From Selaginella moellendorffii (taxonomy: Eukaryota; Streptophyta; Lycopodiopsida; Selaginellales; Selaginellaceae), in assembly GCF_000143415.4 (NCBI RefSeq), contig NW_003314396.1, forward strand, positions 100,895-164,894: a stretch of 64,000 nt of DNA, read 5' to 3'. The notes under the pieces were generated by a model that was given only the letters and a program-made list of their open reading frames with translations, searched no databases and was not told where the DNA came from. Both the position numbers and the translations under genes were made by a program. The stretch's first letter is position 1, and each line of letters opens with the position of its first letter. Shown piece by piece: positions 31,841 through 42,228 of this stretch.

Positions 31841-33667
31841 ATAGGCCTCTGCTGCGGGGTCGAGCTGTTTCTAAAGCCGGCGGTCGACATCCCTCTTAAT
31901 GAAATTTGGATACTGATCCAACTTCTCAGCTTTACTTTTCGTGGCATCCCGCAGCAGATCGATGAACTTGGGGGCCCCCTTCATGTACTCGTCGATGTCT
32001 TCATTTGACAAATCCAGCGCTTCCATCATCTCTTGCGTGGTGTCGATGCTCACCCTCTCCATGGCCACTTGCTCGAAGATCCAATCCTTCAATAGCGCAC
32101 GAGCTCTCAGAGTCGTGCACAAGTCCTCGTATGTCACAATATGGCCGGGAGTCATTTTGGTCTTGTTGAAGACTACCTCACCACGTAGAAAAGCATTAGC
32201 CACTGTCAGAAGGTCGTCGTCGTCTAGAGACCGCAAGAAACGCAAGGTGTTGAGCTTCAAATCATTGGGCTTGCGGCCGTCCTCCACACCCATTGAGTTT
32301 AGTAACTCCCCGTCATGGTACCTCCTCAGCACATCTACCCATTTGTCCAAAACAACTTTTGTCGCGAGTAGAATGTTATGGATGATGAGTGTGTCATTGA
32401 CCCCCAGTGTTTTCGAGAGAAGACTCGAGAATTCCTGCAATGGAAATGGCGTGAGGCCACATGCTATGCCACATGCAACGAGGCTTACCTGCCAGGCGCT
32501 AGTTGCTAGTGCACGTCCTTGTCCTGGTTTTTGTGGCTTCTTCAGTTGAACCCAGAGCTTCCATGTTCGTGCCAATGTCTCGTGCAGACCCGATTTGTAG
32601 CACGTTTCTTGCTTGACATTCTGCGCGTGGGAGATGTATATGATAGATCGGAGGGGCGAGTTGCCTTTTATCAGGCGGACAATGCTTGTCTTGAAGACTT
32701 TCTTCACCTCCTCACCCACCATAATATCCACAACTATCTCTTGCATCGCCAAGCTAGAATGCTGCCCGGAGACGGCATAGAACCGGATGTTCTGATCGTC
32801 CAACACCTTCCTATTGATCAAATTTGGAAACCTCATCTCGCCCTTCATTTTTTGGTAGTAGGGGATCACGTCTGCGATGTCGGGTGTTACTGGACTTGCC
32901 AGCATCTTCTGCTTCAATTTCTCCACCCACTCATCAGATACTAGCCTGTGGTTGTATTTGCTTTGGATGTCGATATGGCTCACGTCGATTGTATATACTT
33001 TGTTGGAATAGTAACAAGTACTATTATCTGCGACGATTTTTGCTGCCTCTTCTTGCTCTTTCTGCTCTTTGCGGCTCTTCTTTTTGGTGGGTGTAGTGTT
33101 CGAACCCGAGGCAATGGCATCACCGAGTAGCTTCTTTTTTGGAGCAGAAGAGTCGGACGTCGGCTTGAGCTTGACCACCCTTTTCTGCTTCGGGGTAGTT
33201 TCCAGATCGACCCCCTTCCCCTTCGCTTCGCGAACTGGAGGCACTCTCAACGGCTCAATGTTGGAATATAGTTTTTAAACATCGCCGTAGGTGAGGTCCG
33301 TGGATTCCATGTGATCTTCATAGACCCGTAGCGTCTTTGAAATTGTGGGCCTCCTGGACAACCTCTCCCTAGCTCCCTCTAGGAATTCCTCATAGCCGCT
33401 GCCCCCCTCCGGGAAGCTGCTAGGATGTGCAAAGTGGATCTTGAAGGCAGACGTTGTCTCTACCACAAGTGCCAGTCCATATTCTTGCATGGAACTGCAT
33501 GGAGTGTCTGTCACTTGGATGAGGATCCCCATGCATTCTTTTCTCCCACCATCTGTGTTGTACAGCCTCAGATCCTCGCCTTCCATCCCGAAAGTCCAAC
33601 TGGTGAGCTCCTCCCCCTTCTCTACATCCACATTGACAGTGGCTGGAAGAAGAATGCAATTCCTCGC
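31841..33667 (-). pseudogene. ParB-like N-terminal region of the large minus-strand protein
   Basis: The exon 32489-33667 and the exon from 32434 downwards are separated by a 54-nt phase-0 intron (32435-32488) that contains a palindrome. After an unrecognised N-terminal segment and a Lys-rich linker comes a ParB/Srx-like stretch: YTIDVSHIDI, then a helical DEWVEKLKQKM segment, then FYAVSGQHSSLAMQEIV, which resembles the ParB G-x-H/R box. A helical C-terminal part follows. Stops in frame at 33275-33277 (TAA) and 31871-31873 (TAG) both look like C-to-T changes of Gln codons. ParB-type domains bind DNA or CTP or act as nucleases; which applies here is unknown. Confidence 0.45.
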
Positions 33668-34330
33668 CTGTTCCAAAATGCACAACAATTAGAGCTGACA
33701 GATGAAAAGCTAGCAGCTGGAAATAACGTAAGGCCACACGCCATTCACCACTGCATCAGATGTCTTGAGGCTGCATCCTAAGATGGCATGAGGCTACACG
33801 CCATCTGTAACCGGACTACACTCAAGAGCCCAATCGGTGCATGCCAATGTTGCTACTGAATGGCATGTGGCCTCATGCCATTTTCTACTTGGCCTAAAAG
33901 ACTTACCATTTGAAGCCGAATGAAGGCGTGACAATCGAGGCCGGACTCGCTGGCGAATGTGCATTGTGTGTGCAGCGGATCGTAGCAGCAAGGCTACTCT
34001 GCCACTTACAGTTGGAGAGTGGCGCTGAAATCTCCCGGGACGCCAAGTGGGCTGCATGTGGGTGGCGGAGTGGGCGGCGGAGTTGGCGGCAAAGTTACAA
34101 ACTGGGTGTGTCTTGAAGTGGACGCCGATGCACACGAGCGCGATGCGAGCGCGAGTGTGATGCAAGCGCGAGTGGACGCCGATGCACATGAGAAACCTGT
34201 AGAGAAGGTAGATGAGCGCGAATGTGAGCGTGATCGCGAGTGGGAGCGCGATGCGAGCGCGAGTGTGCGAGCGCGAGTACGAAGCAAAATGCAAAACCTA
34301 ACCTCACACGCGCGAAATGTCACGACGGTT
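33668..34330 (-). other. 5' region of the minus-strand gene
   Basis: 33668-33906 looks intronic: a good donor (ATG|GTAAGT) at 33904-33906, an acceptor before 33667, and three palindromes. 33907-34020 may be an upstream exon. 34125-34275 is a GAGCGCGA-rich minisatellite that keeps frames open but codes for nothing recognisable. I could not fix the start codon. Confidence 0.4.
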
Positions 34331-35546
34331 GGTAATCCCGCCACGTCATCATTCCTCGGACTTGGGCGCCACCATTAATTTCTGGATCGCCGCGCGCATG
34401 CATGCACGTGAAATCCAAAAGAAATCCGCAACGTCATCATTCCTCGGACTGCATGCATGCGAAATCCAAAAGAAAGATCATGATTGGGATATCATTTAAT
34501 ACCCTCGCTATATTTATACCATGCATGATTGGATATTCCAAAGCATCTTGTATTTCCAAAAATGCCAGATGTTCAGCCAAATAAATTGTCAGAGGATTTG
34601 ATGTGACGTTCAAGCGTGTGGGCTCATGCAATTTTGATCCTAAAAAATGCACCAAAAAATGCTCGGCGTCATCTGGCGTTATCTCTTGAATGGCGTGGGG
34701 CCACATGCCATTTTCAGGGGCACATAGGAGTATATTCCTAGAATATTCTAATACGCACGAGATTGTTTTGAGTTTTTTGGAGATCCAACCGTTAGATCGC
34801 AACTAGATTTTATAGAATGGTATACAATGTCTTTCTTGATGACCCTGCAAAGAAGCATCTCGATCGGACACCACATGAGACCACACGAGCCTTACAATGT
34901 TTCAGGGGCATTTGCCATAGATCCGACCGTTATTTTGCTCCAAGATTTTACAGTTTGGTGTGCATTGACCTTTCCATTGACACTGCAAAGGGACATCACA
35001 ATCAGATGTGGGATCACAAGAAACTAACTTCACTAACTCTGGTTTCACCAAGATCTATGTAAGGAGTTCTGAAATGAAAGGACCCTCTCTATTGAAATGT
35101 GTTTATGGTCCTAGGGGCATTGTGACATATCAAAGGATTTTGCATCAAGTTCTGTATTTGCATGTTTATCAAGCTACTGAATTGCTAAACCCTAAACCCT
35201 AAACATGTGGCAAATGCTGCGTGAAGAAAGATGCCCTTTCTGGGCAAATGCTGTAAGAGGCAGATGCCGAGCAGATGTATCTCAGGCTAGCGAAGGGGAC
35301 AAACGAAAGCTAGCTATAAACATGACGGGATGCAAATAGATTACTAGGCTGGTCCTACGAAAATCAAAAACCATAATTGAAAACATTGAAAATGCAAAAA
35401 GAAAGGTTTATAATATTTTTGAATTTTAAGCAACCAAAGGAATGTAAGTAGGGCATGTGTTTGTAAGTTTAAAAATGCCTCAACCACTTAAATTCCCAAG
35501 TAAATAAAGCTGTTTCCATTTTTGGTACAGGTAAACTTTATAGCGT
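34331..35546. promoter_or_regulatory. Left half of the divergent spacer
   Basis: No gene seen. A TATA-like CTATATTTATACC lies near 34506. A 50-bp segment (about 34587-34675: GTCAGAGGATTTGATGTGAC, then GTGGGCTCATGC) recurs in two separated pieces on the other side (43385-43430 and 43680-43722). An AAACCCT telo-box-like double repeat is at about 35186-35203. The spacer would have joined 43390 directly before the chromovirus inserted. Confidence 0.45.
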
Positions 35547-35551
35547 GTGGG
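35547..35551 (+). other. Target site duplication GTGGG, left
   Basis: Matches 43385-43389 exactly. Confidence 0.9.
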
Positions 35552-36685
35552 TGTAAGGAACCGAATCCCCGAGATGTCGTTGGCTAAAGGATCCCCAAAA
35601 GCTTGACCGAAATGACAAAGAGTTCATCGGATGGGACCAAGTCGAGGATCGAGTCCAAGACCGACTCTAGGACCGAGTTCGAGATAGAGTCCGGAATCGA
35701 GTCTGAGACCGACTCGGGGACCGAGTTCGAGTCCGAGTTTAAGACCGAGTTCGAGACGGAGTCCGAGATCCGAAATCAGGGCCGAGACCGAGTCCGAGGT
35801 CGAGTCCGAGGTCGGGTCTGAGATCGAGTCCGAGACCGAATCCGAAGTCGGATCCGAAATCGGGTCCGAGATCGAGCCAGAGACTAAGTCCAAATACTAA
35901 TACGGGTCAAGGGGTGAAAGCCCAAAGCGTGCGTCTCCCAGGGGGGGGGGGCTGCAGGGGGTTCCAAAAGTATAGTAGGGATAGTGAGGTCCAGGAACCA
36001 GTTTTGAAGGGACTCTCCAGTTGGGCTTCCAAACCGACTTGAGGTTGAGACTGGGACCGAGGGGCCTTGGGTGGGAGTGAGCATGGACTTGGCTGGTGCC
36101 GGAGGGGCCATCCAAGGAAGTGCTCAAGAGCAGCTCCCACTCTCGAAAGGGAAACCGACTGCGGTGCTCCCAACTCAGGTGGAGTGGTGCCCCACTTGAG
36201 TACCTTGTGGCTCATTGGTCCTCGCCCTTCCGGGGGCTTGGGCCTTCCCTTCGGGATGGAAGAGGGGGGGTAGAGGTACCCATACCGGGCTGTTAGGCCA
36301 CGGTGTTTCGCCCCGACGTCCCGAAGTAAGTGCTGCACCCAAGGCTTGGGATTTAGAGGGTCCCATGATCAAGTCTTGTGGTACCAAGGGGTGTTAGGAA
36401 TCTGGAGGCTTGGTGTGCTTGGCTGCTTGTGCCTGCGGGGAGTGTAGCCGAACCTTAAGTCCAGTCTAACCCGGGGAGGGGGATTGGGAGAGATTTGGGA
36501 ATCCGTAGATGGATGGCTAACACTCTGTTGCTCGTGCAGTGAGTAGCTGAAACCAAGTAGGACCAAGTAGGAGCTGGTACCATAGGCGAGAACCTTGGCG
36601 AGGGAACTTAGCACAAGCCAAGGCAGAGTTGGTCGGATAGACGAGGTGAGCTAGCAAATTGGAAAGGAAAAATTTGTGGCTTACA
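35552..36685 (+). mobile_element. Family B 5' LTR
   Basis: TGTAAG...CTTACA, 1134 bp. It differs from the 3' LTR mainly in array length and a few bases. It contains the shared A/B/C core near 35912-35985. Confidence 0.92.
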
Positions 36686-36687
36686 AT

Positions 36688-36700
36688 TTGGTATCGGAGC
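36688..36700 (+). other. Primer binding site of the chromovirus
   Basis: TTGGTATCGGAGC, complementary to the initiator tRNA-Met 3' end with one difference, three bases after the LTR. Confidence 0.88.
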
Positions 36701-36744
36701 CTCTTCCTCAGTTCTAGCAAAGGATAGAGGCGGATTGCTGGGAG

Positions 36745-37827
36745 ATGGCAAGGGCAGGACGTAAGCGAACCCAGGCGGAGACGGAACCCCCTCCAGAGCT
36801 AGAGCCTCCGGTCGAACAGGAGGCTATGGATGAGGAATCGTTGCATGAGGAGGACTCCAGTGAGGCAACTTCCAAACAGGAGTCCGGTGGTGAGGTTCGG
36901 TCGTCCAAGGCTCGATTGGACGTTCTAGAAGGACAATTGGCAGAGACCAATGCACTGCTAGAGACTCTCGTACGCAAGCTAAAGCGTGACGAGAAGCGGA
37001 AGAAAAAGCGAAAGACTGTGGATGCTAGTAGCGCAGAAGGTGCAGACCCTTCGGCAGGGACTGAGGCAAAACCAGACAAGGTCGAACAGACCGAAGTGGA
37101 ATCAGTCCCTCAGGCAGTTCCCAAGTACAAACCGAAGCCCCCACCGGTCTTCAAGGGAGTGAACGACTATAAGGTGGTGGAGGATTGGTTTTACGATATG
37201 GAGGACTACTTCCGAGCGTTGCGATTACCGAGCTCGGAGAAGGTCCCATGTGCAAAACCATACTTGGCAGATAATGCCAAGTCTTGGTGGAGAACAACGG
37301 AGGCCAACGAAGGACCGGTGGCCACTTGGGAAACGATGAAGGCGAGGATCCGCGCAACTTACGTTCCTCCGAATGCTACTCTGCACCTAAGAGACGAGTT
37401 GAGTAGGCTGAAGCAGACCGGAACCATTTAGGAGTATGTGAATGGGTTTATGGCAAAGAGGATACTTGTCACGGACATGGGGGATATGGATGCGTTCCAT
37501 GCCTTCATATCAGGTTTGCAAACCTGGGCTCGTGGCGAAGTAATGCGGTGGAACCCGACCAACTACAAGGAAGCGTTGGATGCGGCCATCAAGGTGCATT
37601 TCAACGATAACCTGCGAAAGGGGAACACGACGGGGTCGGGATCCACGTTTAGCAAAGGGGCCAAACCAAGGGGAACGTTTAGCAGAGGGAAATTCAAGAG
37701 GAGTTTCTCTAAGAATGAGTCCTCGGGGTTCCGGAAAGGCAAATCCGGTGGCCAGTGAGCGAGTACATTTGGGAGTCAAGCGAAAAGAGACAAACCCACG
37801 GATAAGAAGGTCAAGTCGTATAGCAGC
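36745..37827 (+). pseudogene. gag: gag polyprotein with two in-frame stops
   Basis: It starts at the first ATG after the primer site. An acidic coiled-coil-like N-terminus is followed by a basic KRDEKRKKKRK cluster and the Retrotrans_gag domain (from KPPPVFKGVNDYKVVEDWFY). TAG at 37429-37431 lies within gag and TGA at 37756-37758 just after the Lys/Gly/Ser-rich tail. Sequence continues in the same frame across both, to a CCHC knuckle ([14 protein letters not shown]) that opens the next block. Both stops fit C-to-T changes (CAG to TAG, CGA to TGA). Programmed readthrough cannot be excluded. Confidence 0.85.
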
Positions 37828-39570
37828 GTGGGAAACAACGTATGCTACAACTGCGGTGAAGCAGGACACTTCTCGAGGGAATGTCCCTACCCGAAGAAGG
37901 CTAGAGCCAATATGGCCATCAAGTCGGGTGAAGTCCAAACGGAGGTATGTGATCCAGTCCCTAACTCAAAGTTACTCATTACACGAGCAACTTTGGTAGA
38001 GAGTCGTTCGCGACATCTACTAGCCCTCCGAGGGAAGCTCGGAGGTAGCTTTGTTAAAACCCTTATTGACACGGGTGCTTCGGATGATTTTGTGGCTGCA
38101 AACATAGTCTGGCAAGCCGGACTAACGGTGCAGTGGCTAGGCGAACCAAGGACTATAGAGTTTGTTCAAGGTAGCCAAAGCACCGATGAGGTACTTCGAC
38201 AAGCGAGAGTCGAAGTGGGGACTTGGAAGGTGGACATGGATTTCACCGTGTTGGACATGGCGGGATTTGACGTGATCTTCGGAATGGACTGGTTCAATCG
38301 ATTCGTGGTAGCCCTGCATGGACAAGATAGAAACCTTGTGGTACTGGCGAATGCCCAAGGAAGAAGATCTAGGGTGGAGGCCCAAGATCTAAAGGTAGGG
38401 CAAAGCAAGGCCAAAGATTCCTGCTTAAACCTGGTGTCCACGAGAGGACAACTCACTAAAGGAACTAAGGCGGCCTTTTTGTGCTTACTCTCGGTGAAGA
38501 GTGACAAAAAGACAGGAATGGAAGAAGTACCTTTAGTGATCCAGCGGGTGTTGGACCAATTCCAGGATACCATGCCGGAGGAGCTACCGGCGGGGCTACC
38601 CCCAGCACGACCGATAGAACATAAGATTGAGCTGGTCGAGGGTGTTGAGGCAGTGGTTCGTACCCCTTATCGTTTGAACGAAAAAGAACTCAAGGAGCTC
38701 AAGTGCCAACTAGAAGAGTTGGTGGACAAAGGGTATGTTAGGTTGAGCAAGTCGCCGTATGGGGCACCGGTGTTATTTGTGAAAAAGAAAGATGGATCTA
38801 TGCGCATGTGCATAGACTACCGGTTGCTCAACAAGTATACAAAGAATAACAATTACCCTTTGCCAAGGATTGAGGACCTGTTCGATAGGTTGGGAAAGGC
38901 AAAATACTTCTCGAGGATTGACCTAAGGTCAAGATACTACCAAATCAGGGTAGCCGAGGAAGATGTCGAGAAGACAACCTGTCGAACGAGGTATGGGAGA
39001 TTTGAGTTTTTGTTGATGCCCTTCGGGCTATGCAATGTGCCGGCAACGTTTTCGGCGCTAATGAACCACATCTTTGTACCCTATCTGGATCACTTCGTGG
39101 TCGTCTATATCGACGACATCCTGATCTATAGCGAGACTCTAGAGGAGCATGCCGAACACTTAGCGAAGGTGTTTGAGAAGCTAAGGGAACACAAACTATA
39201 TGCTAAAGAGAGCAAATGTGACTTTGCTCAACAAGAGGTAAAGTTTCTCGGGCATGTGGTGGGCCAAGACGGGCTCAAGGTGGACCCGGAGAAGGTCCAA
39301 GCGATCCAGGAATGGGAGCGACCATCCAATGTACACGAGTTGAGGGCATTCCTGGGGCTATGCAACTACTATCGAAAGTTTATCAGACACTATTCGAGAG
39401 TAGCCCTGCCCTTAATGGACCAAACAGGAAAAGGGAAGATGGTGTGGACAGCGGAATGCGAGGCGGCATTCGTCCACCTCAAAGGGAAGTTGAGGAAGGC
39501 TCCCGTATTGGCATTACCAGACTTTGGTAAGGACTTTGAGGTAGAAACGGATGCTTCAAACTTTGCGTGA
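37828..39570 (+). pseudogene. pol: pol: zinc knuckle, protease, reverse transcriptase, start of RNase H
   Basis: One frame, continuous with gag. In order: CCHC knuckle (residues 5-18), retropepsin-like protease ([10 protein letters not shown] near residue 78), and reverse transcriptase with [14 protein letters not shown], a palm segment and the catalytic YIDD near residue 427. The RNase H tether ([20 protein letters not shown]) follows, and the domain begins with [13 protein letters not shown] then ends the frame 16 bases before the run of N, where the sequence no longer resembles RNase H; this may be an assembly-edge error. All visible RT catalytic residues are intact. Confidence 0.88.
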
Positions 39571-39586
39571 CGTTAGGCCGTCCATC

Positions 39587-39936
39587 NNNNNNNNNNNNNN
39601 NNNNNNNNNNNNNNNNNNNNNNNNNNNNNNNNNNNNNNNNNNNNNNNNNNNNNNNNNNNNNNNNNNNNNNNNNNNNNNNNNNNNNNNNNNNNNNNNNNNN
39701 NNNNNNNNNNNNNNNNNNNNNNNNNNNNNNNNNNNNNNNNNNNNNNNNNNNNNNNNNNNNNNNNNNNNNNNNNNNNNNNNNNNNNNNNNNNNNNNNNNNN
39801 NNNNNNNNNNNNNNNNNNNNNNNNNNNNNNNNNNNNNNNNNNNNNNNNNNNNNNNNNNNNNNNNNNNNNNNNNNNNNNNNNNNNNNNNNNNNNNNNNNNN
39901 NNNNNNNNNNNNNNNNNNNNNNNNNNNNNNNNNNNN
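39587..39936. other. Assembly gap, 350 N
   Basis: The run of N covers most of the RNase H active site. The true length is unknown. Confidence 1.
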
Positions 39937-40927
39937 AAGGCTCAACGGAAGTGGCCTACCCACGAGAAGGAATTGTTTGCGGTGGTCAAGGCGCTCAAGG
40001 AGTGGCGACACTACCTTGGGAGACACTTCAAGGTTTACACGGACAATGTGGCAACGAAACACTTCTTGTCACAGCCTGAACTAAGAGGGAAACAAGGTTG
40101 GTGGGCCATTGCCTTGGCTGAGTTTGATTGCGAGATTCTGTACAAGCCTGGGAAGAGCAACATCGTGGCGGATGCGCTAAGTCGAAAAGCGAGCTTGAGG
40201 TTGGCAATATCCAGCGCAACAGCAACCTTCTGGGACGATGTGCGGACAGCATATGAGAATGATGGTCTAGCACAAGAAGTGTTGCTGAGGAATCTAGAGG
40301 AGCGGGAAGCTCACCAGAGAGGTGAGCTGCCAAAGGAAGAGAAAACGGGCTATGCGGAACGCAACAGACTCATCTATTACAAGCAAACGAGGGTGTATGT
40401 TCCAGAAGGGGAACTAAGGAAGGTGGCCTTAGAAGAGTGTCATGACGGACCTCTTGCGGGACACGGCGGAATGCCCAAGACGATGGGCTTACTCAAAAGG
40501 AAGTACCATTGGCCAGATATGGCTAAGGACATCCAAGACTATGTAAAGACATGTCCAACATGTCAGCAGGTAAAAGCCGTGACTAAGGCTAGTGGGGGCT
40601 TGTTGCAAAGCATCCCAATTCCAGATCGCCCGTGGAAATGTCTTACGATGGACTTCATCATAAGACTCCCCCCAAGCGAGGGGTTTGATACGATATTTGT
40701 GGTGGTGGACCGATTTTCGAAAATGGCACACTTCATACCCACCACAACGGAGGTGGATGCGGAAGGTGTGGCAAAGCTGTTCTTCGAACAAGTGGTTCAA
40801 GTGCGGGGAAGACCGGAAGAGATCATCTCAAATCGAGATAAGATCTTCACCAGTAGGTTCTGGAGGACTCTCCTAGAACAGTATCGCACCAAGTTGAAAT
40901 TCAGCACAGCCTATCACCCACAGACAG
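39937..40927 (+). pseudogene. pol: pol: RNase H end and integrase zinc-binding and catalytic core
   Basis: It resumes with the end of RNase H (ELFAVVKALKEWRHYLGRHF, then VADALSR). Next is the integrase HHCC zinc region (HDGPLAGHGG, then CPTCQQ) and the core, with the first Asp in MDFIIRLPPS and the second in SNRDKIFTSRF. The block ends at HPQT where a 46-nt intron-like gap begins. Read without splicing, it stops within it. The frame is otherwise open. Confidence 0.88.
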
Positions 40928-40973
40928 GTATGGGGTATTAAGTCAAGTTGTTGGCACTAACACTTCTTGACAG
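40928..40973 (+). other. 46-nt GT-AG intron-like interruption in integrase
   Basis: GTATGG...CTTGACAG includes a stop and a plant-like branch site (GCACTAAC). Removal restores HPQT|DGQTE, the most conserved integrase stretch, with the third catalytic residue (Glu) just after. The copies at 9868 and 21449 keep it. Confidence 0.75.
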
Positions 40974-41391
40974 ACGGACAAACGGAAAGGGTGAATAGGC
41001 AGCTGGAGGATTATTTGCGATGCTATGTCTCGGGAGACCAGACCGATTGGGTAAGTCATTTGGGACTTGCGGAAATGTGTTATAACAACTCACCACATTC
41101 GAGTATCGGGGTGAGTCCATGGGAAGTCATCAATGGGCGAGCTATTGAAGGTCCTGTGGAACTCGGCGTGGCCGAGTATCATGGAGAGTTGCCCGCAGTG
41201 GAGGCATTCACGGCGGAAAGACTCAGCATTTGGAATCTAGTGAGGGATTCCTTGGAACGGGCTCAACAAAGGCAAACCAAATACGCGAACCAGAAGCGTC
41301 GGGAGGTAGAGTTCCAAGCTGGGGAGAAGGTGTGGCTAAACACCAAGAACCTCAGACTACCAAGCGGGATCAGCCGAAAGTTGACCCAAAG
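40974..41391 (+). pseudogene. pol: pol: integrase core end and C-terminal part
   Basis: It starts with DGQTERVNRQLEDYLR, containing the third catalytic Glu. It continues through YNNSPHSSIGVSPWEVING to the helical QRQTKYANQKRREVEFQAGE and KLTQ, then meets a second intron-like gap. Confidence 0.85.
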
Positions 41392-41443
41392 GTAAAGATG
41401 CAAGTATTCCTGTAAATGAATTGATCTTGAGTTCCTTAAGCAG
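41392..41443 (+). other. 52-nt GT-AG intron-like interruption in integrase
   Basis: GTAAAG...CTTAAGCAG begins with an in-frame TAA. Removal restores LTQR|FAGPYEI. It is shared with 10332-10383. Confidence 0.75.
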
Positions 41444-41825
41444 GTTCGCGGGGCCTTACGAGATTGAGGCACGAATCGGTAAAGTGGCTTACCGACTCCG
41501 ACTTCCTCGAGAGATGGGGAAGATGCACCCAGTGTTCCACATGAACTTACTCAAGCCGTACTTTGAGGATCCGCTTCGCAAGGACCAAGTGAGACCTTTA
41601 CCTGAGGTTATCCAAGGGGAAGAGGAATATGAAGTCGAGGCCATCCTCAATGCGCGCAAGAGCAAGCAACAAGGACGCGAGGTGAGAGAGTTCCATGTGA
41701 ATTGGAAAGGATTTCCACACTGCGAAGCAACATGGGAACCGGAGGAGAACCTAGCGAACGCGCGAGATCTAGTGGAGGAATTTCTGCAAGGCAGAACTCT
41801 ATGTACTTATGCAAAATTCAATTAA
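41444..41825 (+). pseudogene. pol: pol: integrase C-terminal domain and chromodomain
   Basis: FAGPYEIEARIGKVAYRLRL is the GPY/F module and is followed by MHPVFHMNLLKPYF. The chromodomain runs from EEYEVEAILNARK to WKGFPHCEATWEPEENLANA, with the aromatic pair that reads methyl-lysine largely kept. In chromoviruses this domain directs insertion to heterochromatin. A TAA ends the frame. Confidence 0.88.
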
Positions 41826-42228
41826 AAATATCAATTTGCAAAGTTGAGCAAGTGGCATATGTTGGGACCCGAAGGCGCGCCGAAGGTAAGCTAATTAGCA
41901 TGGGTTGGATAGGTCGACCAGGCATAGGGCACTACGCCCGACTCCCCGCGGGGATGTCGAATCCGTAGACGTATTCTATGGAGGTTGGGTTCGAGTCCCA
42001 ACCCCCTAGTAAAGCAAGGCTGGGTTCAAGTCCCAACCCCATACTAGGGCGTGGTGAGGTGAGGAGTATAGGGACACCTATATTCTGTTGTCATGGGCTC
42101 TTGGCCGGGGAGGCTAACTTAGGCACACCGCTAAGTGGGGGGATGCCCCCAGAGACATGGTCAACAAGTCGTAGGATAAAATGAGACGTTCGATGTGGGC
42201 ATCGAACTTCTTCTATGGGTGGTGGAGT
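41826..42228 (+). mobile_element. Family B 3' internal non-coding region with polypurine tract
   Basis: It holds the tRNA-like module (B-box at 41988-41998), several inverted GGG-TGGG/CCC stretches, and the polypurine tract at 42217-42228. It resembles the 3' internal end of family A. Confidence 0.7.

Larger units (their letters stand above)
28249..34711. repeat. 22-bp palindrome copies in the minus-strand gene half
   Basis: Copies of the form TGGCRTGNGGCCNCAYGCCA, always about 22 bp with the outer A and T, lie at 28249-28270 (3' untranslated), 29326-29347 and 29401-29422 (coding), 30616-30637, 30807-30828, 30948-30969 and 32446-32467 (each inside a short intron), 33723-33744, 33783-33804 and 33860-33881 (5' introns or leader), and 34690-34711 (spacer). 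The copies at 29401 and 33860 are perfect or nearly perfect palindromes. Confidence 0.85.

Noticed and set aside
33794-34344. Arg/Ser/Ala-rich open frames around 34000-34340
   Set aside because: They are produced by the GAGCGCGA minisatellite in the leader; no conserved domain.
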